From Rhynchosporium graminicola (Eukaryota > Ascomycota > Leotiomycetes > Helotiales > Ploettnerulaceae): DNA of 64,000 nucleotides. Each line of letters opens with the position of its first letter. Position 1 is the first letter of the stretch. The notes beneath the pieces are model-generated. The model did no database searches and was not told where the DNA came from. It worked only from the letters and a program-made list of their open reading frames with translations. Position numbers and translations under genes: made by a program. Below, piece by piece: positions 50,001 to 60,812 of the stretch. The stretch is from NCBI GenBank assembly GCA_900074885.1, contig FJUW01000039.1:124001-188000 (forward strand), read 5' to 3'.

Positions 50001-51310
50001 CTAGTGTCGTTGATGCGATTGCCCAGACAATGGTTGGAGAGTGGATGTTTAAATATGTTCGACGGCATAAGTCGTTTGGCCCAGCTGAGTCGGGCATGGA
50101 TGGCGACAATGGGAACGGCGTTCGGCATAAACGCTGGGTCTGGCTTGCACCTTATGAGAGAGCTGTAATGTGGAGCAGTAAGCAGCCAACATCAGGATCT
50201 GCTTTGATGGGTAAGGCTGGTCGGAAGTGTAAGTCAGCCTTGCGATCCGTCGGAGAATGTAGACTGACTTTCGTAGTGACAATTCAGTCCGTTTTGGACG
50301 TGAAGGATGATAACGCCCCACCAAAGGGATCACCGTTGTTCAACCGTTCAATTTTGATTCTTACTCCAGCTCGTGCTCTAAAATTCACAGCTACATCATC
50401 AGAGCGCCACTACATCTGGTTAACAGCTCTCTCCTTCTTAGCGCACTCATCCCAGGCCGTTCCTGAAATTGTACAAGCTCCTCTGCCATTACCTCAGCCA
50501 TCAATTCCCGACTTCGAGATCCCGCGGCAATCTGGTGGCCGTCTCCGAAAGCAGGGTATACGAGATTCGATTCGTGTTGCGAAAGGAAAGACGACACTAG
50601 CTCGTCAAGGACCTACTAGCGTTCACTCCTCAAATTATGATCAGAGTAGCAGAGAGTCAGAATCTATGTATTCAAAGTCTGATCCTCTACAAGACTTATC
50701 GGCCGATCCACCCGTTGTTCCTCGCTTCTCTGAAAGGGGGCAATACTCCGTTCCTCCACTGCCAACTCATGCTAGGAAGCGCAGTAATACAGGCGGGCGA
50801 GTACCACCACCACTCTCATTTCGAGGGTTCTCGGGACCATCAAGCAGTGGGCATGCTCCAACATCTAGCACAGCTGGAATGAGCGTTGTTACCACCAGTT
50901 CTTCAGACGCCTACCAATCCCAGCCTTCGAGCTCAGTGGCTGGCGGGTATACTGGTATGAGCGCAAGCGGACGTTCTTCGATTCGCACATCAGACGCAAG
51001 CAACCGACCGGGAACTGTCGTCAACAACTTCTTTGATGCAGTAGGCACCATGCGAATGGAGGCGTTCATTAGTCCAATGGCTATGAGTCGCTTCGATGAC
51101 TTCCCCGATGAGCAAGACGAGATGGGAATTGTCGAGCAACAAAGACGTCACAGCAGAGAGCGCAAACGACGCAGCAGAAACAGAGACAGCTACTACGCAA
51201 ATAAAGGCCGAACAAGTGACGATTGGTATGGAGGGAGTAAGACTGCCGGCGAAGAAGATTATGGTCGCTTCAACGGCGGGTTGGGCAATGATCCCTTCCG
51301 AGGCTTTTGA
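47078..51310 (+). CDS. apsA-like: ApsA/Num1-like cortical PH-domain protein
   Basis: Exons 47078-47307, 47356-50228 and 50277-51310 give 1378 residues. The N terminus is Ser/Pro-rich; residues about 90-235 form a coiled coil with dense Glu/Lys/Leu heptads. A long disordered middle carries five Gln motifs (TGVQYSP about 386, ASQTLEE about 460, STQTD about 495, GCQVSMQ about 551, SVQTEE about 567). A PH domain of about 130 residues starts near residue 969 (TMVGEWMFKYVRR, KRWVWLAPYERAVMWSS, ending RHYIWLTALSFLA). The C terminus is Ser- and Arg-rich. In Aspergillus ApsA and yeast Num1, the PH domain binds phosphoinositides at the cell cortex and the coiled coil anchors dynein, so nuclear positioning is the likely job. 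The 48 bp second intron is in frame and stop-free. Removing it joins GRK to LTIQSVLDVK and restores the PH fold. Confidence 0.87.
50229..50276 (+). other. stop-free 48 bp intron inside the PH domain
   Basis: It starts GTAAGT, has a CTGAC branch point, ends CGTAG and its length is divisible by three with no stop. Retention would add 16 residues inside the PH domain without shifting the frame. Confidence 0.8.
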
Positions 51311-53365
51311 GTACAGATCGTGAGGAAACAGCGAGCGCGTGAACAGAAAAGAACATTGTGTATATGCCAATTTGTACAGCATGGCATGCAGGCAGGCAAG
51401 AGGGCGATATGGGGGACCGGAGTACTGGAAAAATGGCGTTGACACGAAAACGGCTCACGCCTGGCACTTTTTCGGTTTATTTGAATTGTTTCATCTTCAA
51501 CTTTTACTCATTCACTCGTTTTCGGACGTTTCTAAAGGACATAGCGGAAGATTTGCGTTTACAGCGTGGAGTGGAGCTGAAGCATGGGGTGGATGGTTTG
51601 GAGCTTCTTAATTTCTTGTACTGCTATGTTCTGATATGATATGCGGATACCCTTATTTTCGCGGTTTGGAGCAACATACTTTAGCGTTTTTATTGTATGT
51701 ATCGGGTTTGTTGTGGAGAGAGTGGTATCATATGGGTGCCTAACAAGATTGAAATAAATATATGCAAATAAGAATCCACATCAAAGACCTCGTTAGAATA
51801 TTTGACGTGTGTGTTGTGAGATGGGTATATTGATTTCGGTAGGTAGTGGGATCGCTCGCTTGCCAGGTTGGTCAAGTTTGTGGTGTATGATGGGCAGGTT
51901 TGAGACTGCTGTTGATTATGGATGGTTGTAGAATTCGTGATTGTGGTTTTGTAGAGTTGGATTTTGGATGTTGAAATCGCTACTGTTCTCCTTGACCTGA
52001 CGTTGGGCAGCGCAATGGACTCCCCTCTTTAAATCGAGATGTGCTTTCAGCGTTGCATTGGCCGCTCCAGGGTGGGTCCCCAAAGCCGACTTAAGATGCC
52101 ATCCAAGGCATCGAAAAAGTAGGTAGACGTCTCCCGAGCTTGTCTAACGAAATCAGAAGCCTCGGCTTGTGTTCTGACAGCAGTTCAAAAATGTCTTGAA
52201 GATAATCAGCCGCCGAAATTGGAATGCATCCACAGATTCACTTCTTCCAGTCGACCCGGAAGACGCTGGATGATTTCGAGGATGTCCTGTCGAGGTTAGA
52301 CTCCTTGGTCTTAGGAATCAATAAGAAACGGATGACTCCAGGCTGTCGCTGTTGTAACCAGGCCCATGCATAGGGCGTCCTCAAGAATTAGCAGCACTAG
52401 GGGCGATAAAGTATGCTCGTGTAAGCAGCTTCCTAAGTGTAATCATCGATATTTCAACTAGGTCTTGATTAAGCAGGGTAGGAATGTTTCAATGGTGTGG
52501 TTGTGAGATGCCGAGTTCCCTGGGCAAGGAGAGGGTTGCATTTCCAAAAGGGATGAAAAGCAAAACAGACGGGGCAGACGGGGCAGACGGTACAGTCGAC
52601 GAGGTTTGTGTTATAAATTGACCAGTCTTGAGGCACACCAATTCTTCTAGCTAAGGCCTGTCTGTATTGACACGTCACCTAATAACAACAGTTTGACGGT
52701 TAGGAATCTCGAAGTAAACAAGGCTGACTTTTGAGCTCGCTTAAGTGTTATAGTATCGGCTACATAGCTTCTCTCCCTGGCGATAGGTGAAGGATGATAG
52801 GTTGTCCGATATCATGTAATTCAATAGCATCATGGCCAAGATCATTTACTTCAAGGTAAAGCTAAGACTCCTCGGGCTGCGCAACAATCGGAACGAACTT
52901 GGAAAAGGTCTTTGCTGAGGTGACAATCAGAATCGGGAAATTCCTTCCAATGCTTCGGAATGCTTCCGAGGGAAGAACGACGATTCGGGTCATTTGTTAA
53001 GAAAATATTATGGCGACTTTCATTGGTAAGGCATGGTATGGTATCACATGAAAAGTTCTTTCAAAGCCCCCTGGTTTCTAAGCAAACCCTTGAAGTACCC
53101 CGCTGTCGTCATCCGAGTGAACCCCTCCATTGATCGGCTGCTGAGCAATTCTTACAGTATTTGAAGAGTCTACTAATTCTAGAGTTGGAACCCGTTCTTG
53201 AACCTCAGATTTCGATCGATCCTTCTAACATACTGTTAGCCTCCTTGTGGCGATTCAAAGTAAAGTCAGCTATTGCAAGCAAATCTACTTCGCATCGACA
53301 CGAAGTAGCTTCATCCTCAGACGACCACAACACTGCAAACGCAATTCGAACGCCCAAAAAGCAAA
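51311..53365. other. 2 kb intergenic region, possible relic
   Basis: No intact gene is seen. Around 52200-52390 the plus strand reads a short helical stretch (IHFFQSTRKTLDDFEDVLSR) that vaguely resembles N-terminal helices of fungal STAND/ankyrin proteins; it soon meets a stop. This is weak. Confidence 0.4.
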
Positions 53366-54568
53366 ATGGCAACAATGCGTGCAGTAGGTCAGTATATCAT
53401 TTACCATATATGGGTGGCTCGAAATTGACGTTGGGTATATACAGATATCAAAAACAAGACGGGACCCGCCACATCCCTCTTCATCAATGACCAAATCTCT
53501 AAGCCCACAGTGTCCTCCGGATATGCTGTGGTCAAAATCAAAGCATTTGGACTCAATCGCATGGATCTCTTGCAACGAGAAGGTCAATATCCCTTACCTC
53601 CTCAAGCTGGACCAATCCTTGGTGTCGAATTCAGCGGTACGATTGAGGACCTGGGCGAAGGAGATGGAGGAAAGGAAAATTTCAAGAAGGGAGATGCAGT
53701 TTTTGGACTGGCTTACGGTGGTGCATATGCGGAGTATATCAAGGTGGATGTGAGAATGTTGCTGAAGAAACCCGACCATTTGAGCTGGGAGGAGGCGGCT
53801 GGTATACCAGAGGTATGTGCCAGGCATCTTAAGTATCGAATGGAGAGGTCCTCACCATCTTGTATTGCACATGTTAACCTGATCATAGACTTGGATCACG
53901 GCAACCCAAGCCATGTATAACATTGGTGAGTTCACCAAAGGAAAGAGTATCCTTTGGCACGCAGGAGCCTCATCAGTCTCCATTGCCGGTATCCAGCTCT
54001 CAAAACTCGCTGGTGCATCCGCCATCTACGCAACCGCTTCCTCGACAGAGAAACTTGACTTCTGCAAATCGATTGGCGCCACAGCCGGATTCAATTACAA
54101 GACTCAAGACTGGGCCAAGGAAATCCTAGCTGCTACTGACGGCAAGGGCGTTGATGTTGTCATTGACTTTATTGGCCAAAGCTATTTCCAAGGCAATCTT
54201 GACGTGGCTGCTAAGGATGGCCGGATTGTAAATCTTGGTTTGATGAGTGGCGCGAAGTTGCCTGCTGATACAGATATCAGTGCGTTCGTGAGGAAGAGGC
54301 TGAGATTCGAGGGAAGCAGTTTGAGGAGTCGGGATGGGGAGTATCAGGGGAAGCTAAGGGACAAGTTGGAGGAGTAAGTCCTTGATTCTGCACTGAAATT
54401 TGTTAATTTGAAATGTGCTGACGGTATCCTAGGTATCTGTCCAAGTTTGAGGATGGTACATTCAAGATTTTCGTCGAGAAGGTGTTCCCATGGGAACAGG
54501 TCGTTGAAGCACATCAGTTGATGGAGAAGAACACGACGAAAGGGAAGATCATATGTACCATTTCCTAG
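53366..54568 (+). CDS. quinone oxidoreductase (medium-chain, PIG3-like)
   Basis: Four exons, 53366-53387, 53445-53812, 53889-54373 and 54433-54568 (introns 57, 76, 59 bp), give 336 residues. The GroES-like catalytic fold includes GLNRMDLLQREGQYP and PILGVEFSGTI. The Rossmann fold starts at ILWHAGASSVSIAGIQLSKL, the GxSSVG-like NADPH loop of this subfamily, followed by GKGVDVVIDFIG. Zinc-binding cysteines of alcohol dehydrogenases are absent, so it belongs to the zinc-free quinone reductases (TP53I3/PIG3 group). It should reduce quinones or enones with NADPH in the cytosol. The 22 bp first exon starts MATMRAV, normal for the family. The neighbour at 55.3 kb is a decayed ankyrin gene, not a pathway partner. 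Confidence 0.93.
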
Positions 54569-55329
54569 CTATGAGGCATATAGTGAGCCCGAGAGCAAAT
54601 TTCTAAGCGCTATCTATGACTAGTTGTCGTCTGACCCTCATATTGACAGAGAGGGCAGACATGCTCGAGCTTCACATGTGTTTACATCAGGGGGATACAT
54701 TCGACTAACCTCTTCAAGTATGACGACTGATATTTCGATACACATAATCACTGGAGCTTGTTTTCCTTCATCAATTGCGCCTGTTACCATGTCAGCCTGA
54801 TATTCGCTCTAAGTGGCAGTCGGTCGTAAACCTCATTTGCTGTTGTTTCCGTTTAAATGTGATCGAAAGGAAATACCGAACTCAAGAAGGGTACTTGCAG
54901 AAATTCAAGTACTGCTAACAAGCACTTTACGACGTCCGAATGCGCAGCAACGCATTGGGATTTGTGGAGGGAGAGGGATGAACGAACCAATGGCAAACTT
55001 GCAGAAATACCCTCGCTGAGTATCGCTCACGCCTCACCAGATTTCAAAGGTCGCTTTATCAGACCATTCGAACACAGGTGTAGCTAAGATGGCTTTAGGC
55101 TTTGTGAGTTGGCGATCGACTCGCTGGAGGAAAGCTGTCTCTTCATTGAAGGCGTTCATTCAATGACGAGACGAGGATCCTCAATTTTGACACGAAAAAG
55201 ATTCATCATCCAAGCCGAGAATTTCGCCAACCACTACCAGTATACAAGTGCTTGAGTCCCAGGAAACTGTAAGATTGGTTCGATCGATACTCGAGACCGA
55301 GCGATAGTTCCAGAGAGAACTCAGAAGAA
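54569..55329. other. intergenic, possible 5' part of the ankyrin relic
   Basis: No intact gene is seen. Short plus-strand frames occur without recognised motifs. Confidence 0.4.
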
Positions 55330-55880
55330 GAATGAGTATGAAAAAAGAGTTCTCTGCTACGCCGCTCGCCGCCGTGACAGTATTGGTGTGCTGTTTGTTG
55401 ATTTTACTTACGACTAGGCGTGAACATCAATGTAATGGTCCACAAAAGCAAAATTGGAAGGCTCCGATAGAAGGCCTACCAAAACTTTAGTTCTCTGTGC
55501 TACAAGGAGGTGGTAAGACTGATGAGGTAAACGTTGCCATAGTGGCGCTCCTCATGCGAATAGGAGGAAATATCTCGAGGCATCCGGGGACAGCAGGCCG
55601 AGTCAACTAATCTTTACAGCGCTGCTGCAAATGGGCAGAAGGTCACGGCGAGGACGTTGAAGGATGGAGGAGTACAAATCAACGAGGCGATAATGTTCGA
55701 TCTTACAAATCCCAGAGGTGTGGGAATCCTGTCTTGTATGCAGCTGCTCGCGAACCTCATGGCCCCGTTGTTGGATTGCTTTTGAAGCGAGGAGCACCTA
55801 GCAGCTGAACACCAAATCCTTTCTATCGAAGAGCGATCGAGAAGGGCTCTCTACGCCGCTGGACAAATGTTATTAAATCA
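55330..55880 (+). pseudogene. decayed ankyrin-repeat gene fragment
   Basis: At least three ankyrin-like units can be read in changing plus-strand frames. The best, about 55727-55807, reads VLYAAAREPH, then VVGLLLKRGA and a stop. An adjacent one at about 55609-55690 reads NLYSAAANGQ then LKDGGVQIN. A further one near 55530 has VAIVALLMRIGGNIS, and another near 55340 has SATPLAAV. These match the consensus of an Ala-rich helix followed by a VVxLLLxxGA helix. Frame changes and stops lie between them, so no single exon works. Likely a dead member of a large fungal ankyrin or NACHT-ankyrin family. No start or end can be placed. Confidence 0.6.
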
Positions 55881-56823
55881 TGGGAAACGTCAAGAGGGAG
55901 AGGCTTCTAAGAGAATGTGGTGGTGTGGTTAGTAGGGATCTGCGATGAACTCGACGGCTTTATGAGAGAAAGGTCCCAGCCCAAGAGTTCTTGTTTACTC
56001 AACAGCATTCGCATGTTTCGTAGCCATCTGAGATATCTCATACCTGTCACTTTCCGGCACCCTTCACTGCTATATAGGCATCAAGGCTCTAAGTTTACCT
56101 CCAGCGAAGCACTCGGGACAATGCGTGAGAAGTTTTTATATTGACCCAATACTGTCTTGAAAGTATAGTCATTAAATGATTATATGATTCCCAGGTGCTA
56201 CTGCAGGCGATATCCTGTAAGATTTATACAATTTCAAGTCATGAAAGTCGAGTCCTCACTTGTAATTGCACCTGTCCACCTGAATAGTCCAGGTCTCGCT
56301 ACACCAGTCAAGAATCTGACCACAACGATACGGCGTGATCAGGCAAGCCACAGGATCATGCTTTTAGGTATGTCTAGTCAAGAATTTAAATAAGTAAGCA
56401 GCGCATAAAACGTATCTCGTTCGCAATCCGGATATATGAAGTCGATCCCGATACAGTATCGCCTGAACAGACAGAGAAGCTGCTTCCTTCAGAATGCGCA
56501 CAACTTTGCCTTCACTCAAAACCAGAGTCTCAACTCACGGAAATCATTCGGCATCGTACTGGCACGATACGAGGAACGCATACCCATGGGTGATGAACTG
56601 AAATCGAGCAGTATCACGCCTCGGCAAAAAACACTAGGAGGTGTAAGGTTTGATACTTCGGTTGGAACATCAGTAGCGTGTCAATAACAAGTGAGTGAGG
56701 CAGCACAAGAGGGTGACGCCCCCAGAGTCGGACTCAACACCAGCCAGCCAACATTAACAAAGGAGCACTCATGATTCATAAGAACGAAAGAAACACACAT
56801 CATCATCATCTTTACACAGCCTC
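55881..56823. other. intergenic, no supported gene
   Basis: Only short frames without motifs are present. It leads to the 3' end of the coiled-coil gene. Confidence 0.5.
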
Positions 56824-59109
56824 CTACTCCCCTCGCCCCCTATAGCTGCCCATCTTCTCGATCGAGGTCATTATCCCACTACGATACCCCATTCCACTTC
56901 CTGGCCGATTTCCACCTTGACCACTCCCGCTCCTCTCACGACTGATCGCCGCCGAGACAGGAGCAGGTGCACCGAATCCACCTCGACCAATACGACTTTC
57001 TCCCGGCTTCGCAATGCCAGTCGGTGCCTTAAGACCCGATGCTCTGGAAATACTACCACGGAGATTCTCGACATTCGAATGTCTCTGGCTTGGAGTTGGC
57101 GGAGTAGATGTAGGCACATTTGCAGTTTCTGGAAGAGTGGCCGGGGCGGAATCCATATTAGCGAGCAATTCGTCAAAAGCTGCACAGAGTGGAATCATCT
57201 CGTCAACAGCTTGGACCAATTTGCTCTTCTCGACGCGCTCTTCATCGAGGAGTTGGCGAAGATCGCTGTTGTCGTGCTTTACGCTCTTGATTTCCTGTGC
57301 GAGGCCTTCGACTTCGGCTTCTAGCTCTCTGGTCTTTGCGTCTCGTGCTGCAGCTTTCTCGAGATCTTGAGTTATCTCCTCTGAGCTCCTGGGATCGACT
57401 TTGGTCATGGTTGTGTCACGTCCTAGCTTAAGCTCCTCATTCTCTTTGCTGAGATCCTCAACGTGGTGCTCGAGTTCAGTAATTTTCTTGTCCCAGCGGC
57501 GCTCATAGCTTTTCTTTAATGCGGAAACCTTTGTCTCGTGCTTCTCCTTGTACAAGGTGTGCAGCTCTCGGGAGACCTTTTCGACGGCAATTTCGACCGC
57601 TCGCCCTCCACAGCCGCATTCTCCTGACTTGGAGTCACTGGAATCTGAAGTGGATGGCGTCTTGCCAGCCTTCATAGCTGCCATTTTACTCTCGGCTTCT
57701 TGAGCCATGATCTCAGCAGCTTCCCTCCTCCGCTCGCACTCTTCCAATCTTCCCTCTAGCTCATCCCGCTCTCGCTCCCCATGTACGATTTCCTCCTTGA
57801 CATTCCTTAGCACAGCTTCCATTTCTCTCCCCCTCTTCTCCCAGTCTTCCTTATCAGCGGCTAGCTGCTCCTTGAGATTTCTTTCTTCTCGGATGTGCTC
57901 CATACTTTCTCCAACACGTTTCTCCGCATCCCCAACTGCGGTCTTCAAGGACTGGACCTCGGCTTCCTTTCCACTCAAAGAAGCCTTTAAGCTACTGATT
58001 TCTGACAAGAAGTTTGACTTTAGACTTTCAAGTTCGCGTGGTGTGATTGATGGCAAGCTTCTCGGAGTAGGCGCTGGAGGTATGTCAAAGTCTAGGAGAT
58101 TTGACATGTTGTGTCTGTTCACCGTTGGAGTTGAAACCCACGACATATCTGACAATGAAGAATTCTTCAACGGTGACTGCCTTCCTTTCTTTGTAGGCGA
58201 TTGTGATTGGGCGCGTCCAGAGAATCCATCGAATTGTTCCGTGAAGTCGAGAATCAAGTTTGAAGTGTTTCCCTCGTCCTTACTTCCTCCATATCGATGG
58301 CCGTGGGGAGTCGGAGACTGTGTTCGTTCGCGGGTTGCCGGTCTGCGAAGCGTTGCAGGAGTGTTCATCTGGGTCCTTCTCGGTGTAGGACCAAGTTCGG
58401 CGAATTTAGTTGGACTATGCCCTATTTTTGCGAACATGGTCATATCTGGCACAGCGGAAAATTCGCTGAATGTGCTGACCATCGTATCGTCCATACTGGT
58501 TTCGTCACTCTGCCCCTGCCCACCTGCAATAGTAGTCAATATCGTTTCATTCGAGTGCGAATCCTCGTCGCTATCTCCATCCTCCAATATTTCGATCGCC
58601 TTGGTGAGCCCCTCATTGTCTCGCAAAAGATCCTCAATATCCAGCGTACGTTCCATGACAATAGAACGCTTTTCAGGTGAAGCTGCAACTTTGTTAGGCG
58701 AAGTAGGCTTGACCGGGAATCTCTTCTCTGGCGACGAGAGCTTCCGTGGACTTCTCGTTGGCGATTGATCATTGCGTGGAGATTGCGACATCGAGGTTGA
58801 AGAAGTGCGACTCTTCAGCATCTTTAGGGATGAGGTATGTTCGCGCACAATAGGACTATTTGCTGCAAGTCGGGAGACTTTACTTGGAGAGAGATTCTCA
58901 TCTCCCAGGGAGTCTGATGAAACATTAGGAACAAAGGGTGAGGATGGTGGACTATCGCTTCCTGCCGACTCCATTGTGACCTCGTAATCTTGCATGGTCT
59001 CCTTATTCTTCCTGGGGCTTGCGGAATTGAGTGCGTATTCTCTGGCATCTATCAGTGGCGATGCCATTCCAATATTTGTTGATGCTTGATTCCAAAGCCC
59101 TTTGATCAT
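56824..59109 (-). CDS. coiled-coil protein with an N-terminal cluster of CDK sites (possible spindle-pole/Fin1-type)
   Basis: One exon gives 761 residues from the ATG at 59109; the frame upstream meets a stop without another ATG. Residues about 25-330 are disordered and Ser/Pro-rich. They carry at least eleven S/T-P-x-K/R sites (SPRK, SPSK, SPTR, SPEK, SPNK, SPTK, TPRR, SPLK), the full consensus for cyclin-dependent kinase. Residues about 350-680 are long Glu/Lys/Leu heptad coiled coil, interrupted by a short GECGCGGR segment. The tail is Arg/Gly/Ser-rich. This layout resembles cell-cycle-regulated spindle or pole-body proteins such as yeast Fin1, but I do not recognise a definite orthologue. 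The function is inference. It lies downstream of the BRCT gene on the same strand. Confidence 0.8.
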   Translation of the reverse strand: MIKGLWNQASTNIGMASPLIDAREYALNSASPRKNKETMQDYEVTMESAGSDSPPSSPFVPNVSSDSLGDENLSPSKVSRLAANSPIVREHTSSLKMLKSRTSSTSMSQSPRNDQSPTRSPRKLSSPEKRFPVKPTSPNKVAASPEKRSIVMERTLDIEDLLRDNEGLTKAIEILEDGDSDEDSHSNETILTTIAGGQGQSDETSMDDTMVSTFSEFSAVPDMTMFAKIGHSPTKFAELGPTPRRTQMNTPATLRRPATRERTQSPTPHGHRYGGSKDEGNTSNLILDFTEQFDGFSGRAQSQSPTKKGRQSPLKNSSLSDMSWVSTPTVNRHNMSNLLDFDIPPAPTPRSLPSITPRELESLKSNFLSEISSLKASLSGKEAEVQSLKTAVGDAEKRVGESMEHIREERNLKEQLAADKEDWEKRGREMEAVLRNVKEEIVHGERERDELEGRLEECERRREAAEIMAQEAESKMAAMKAGKTPSTSDSSDSKSGECGCGGRAVEIAVEKVSRELHTLYKEKHETKVSALKKSYERRWDKKITELEHHVEDLSKENEELKLGRDTTMTKVDPRSSEEITQDLEKAAARDAKTRELEAEVEGLAQEIKSVKHDNSDLRQLLDEERVEKSKLVQAVDEMIPLCAAFDELLANMDSAPATLPETANVPTSTPPTPSQRHSNVENLRGSISRASGLKAPTGIAKPGESRIGRGGFGAPAPVSAAISRERSGSGQGGNRPGSGMGYRSGIMTSIEKMGSYRGRGE

Positions 59110-59772
59110 TGTCCGCAGATTTGCCGAGTAGTGATCGAATTTGAGAAGTTTTGTTGGTGTTTACTTAATGTTCTTGAGAGTAAACAAACGGAGCTAGCTA
59201 TACCGCCCCACATTTATTATCAGCCTCTACCTAGTCATCGCGTCACGTCAGGCGCTTTTACTTTGGGATTGCATGATCTCAGTGATTGATTGTAATAAGT
59301 CATCGTACAGGAATGGTCGAACCAATTTTGGTGAAATGATGAGCTCAATGTATGTAGAGTAAAAACTGGGGGCTGTGGTGTGCGAAGGGGTTCACGAAAG
59401 GCTGCAGATCGGGTGTTTTGTCTATTCTTATGAAATGGTCACAAAAGTCAGCAGAAGGATTAGTGACTCTGTAATTTCTTGAAGATCATAAGTGTGATTC
59501 ATAGTCCGCGTGAACCTTATGCAATACGCCTTTCCAAATGCAAACCCCCTCCAAATGCAGCCTCCAATTCCTACCCCCCCCAATGCTTCCCAAACCAACG
59601 TCCAAGCCGTGGCAACCCACCGAGCCGAAATCCATTACAACCAATATGATAATCATGCCCCAAACAAAAAGCATACGTATAATACAATTGATCGTGTGCT
59701 CCACACTTTCCCGGTCCCATTGTGAAATGATCATAAAGCATCCCAAGGTGATGTAACGTCGTAATGTGCTTC
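59110..59772. other. intergenic between two minus-strand genes
   Basis: Promoter of the coiled-coil gene and 3' end of the BRCT gene. A poly-C run lies at about 59574-59580. No gene. Confidence 0.6.
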
Positions 59773-60812
59773 TCAGATGTCCGATCCGGAACCTCCTGTA
59801 GAATCTGTGGTATCCTCTTTCTGAAACATTCCATAGACGCTTTTTTGTCCCCTTGGAGCGACCCTGAGATTGGAGAAAGACGTTTCAGATAGTCTTTTCC
59901 CAGCTTTAAGACTCTCCAAGACCCTATCATTCAAAGTCAGCTCAACATTAATCACGAAAGATATATATGTAAAACTGAACGCCGGGCGATATGCCTGCCT
60001 TTCGGGAGACCAAAAGAGCAGGATTGAGAGTATTGATGGTCTACGTGACGTTTCTGTAACATAGGCTGATGCCTGGATAAACTTACCATTCGACTCCAAC
60101 GTACTTCACACCACAACCACCAACTCTCTGAATTTCTTTCTGCATTTTGGTCCCAGACAGACCACCTCCAGCCCCATGTCCTAGAATCCCGGAAGGCTTG
60201 CCCAAGATAACATGGGTGACTTGTCTCCTCCCAAGATGAAGTGACATTCTTGCTCCATTCTCGGCGAGAACATGCTTGAGTTTGTGATCTGATATCATAG
60301 GATATGTGCTACCATTGACATATATCACAAGCCCGTCAAATACGCCTTTCTTACGACTTGATTTTTCTTCTTCTTTCTGTTCGTCTTCTTTCTTCCTTTG
60401 AGCCATGAGCTTTTCTTCTTTGCTTAGGGATACTATATGGTTTTAGGATAGAAAATTCAGTTCGGAACTGAGCAACCCTACCTGCTATGCTGCCACTAGG
60501 TTCCTTTCCAGTGACCATATCGGCGACACTGTATATCGCTCTCTGCCTGACGTCCTTTGGAATCAAAGCTTTGGCCTTCTCATCCCAATTCTCCGCGCCA
60601 GCGCCAACTTGATCAGAGATCCGTTTTCCACCATTGTCACCGCTCTTAAACTGATGGGACAGCTTGATATTCCTCGACTGCCTCCATCCTGTCGAATGAC
60701 CGAGGGCATTTTCTGCCTTTTGATGGCCTGTGGACGACGAATTCCATGCATCAAAGCAGTTGGAATACTTTGGCTGTGCGGCGGGAGGTACGGAGGACTT
60801 TGGCGGTGGCAT
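59773..60812 (-). CDS. single-BRCT domain protein
   Basis: Exons 60482-60812, 60087-60432 and 59773-59923 (introns 49 and 163 bp) give 275 residues. The N-terminal ~110 residues are polar and Pro/Lys/Ser-rich. A charged Lys/Glu helix follows, then a BRCT domain from about residue 135: FDGLVIYVNGSTYPMISDHKL, ENGARMSLHLGRRQVTHVI, then GVKYVGVEWVLESLKAGKRL with the conserved Trp. The end is MFQKEDTT and a Ser/Gly tail. BRCT modules bind phosphopeptides or DNA in damage signalling; the IYVNG start and the Trp helix recall the Rev1-type BRCT. Here it stands alone with no polymerase domain. A nuclear genome-maintenance role is likely; the partner is unknown. Confidence 0.85.

Noticed and set aside
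57707..58768. 353-codon plus-strand open frame
   Set aside because: It is the antisense shadow of the coiled-coil gene; composition is Ser/Leu-rich as expected from the complement of Glu/Lys/Ser codons.
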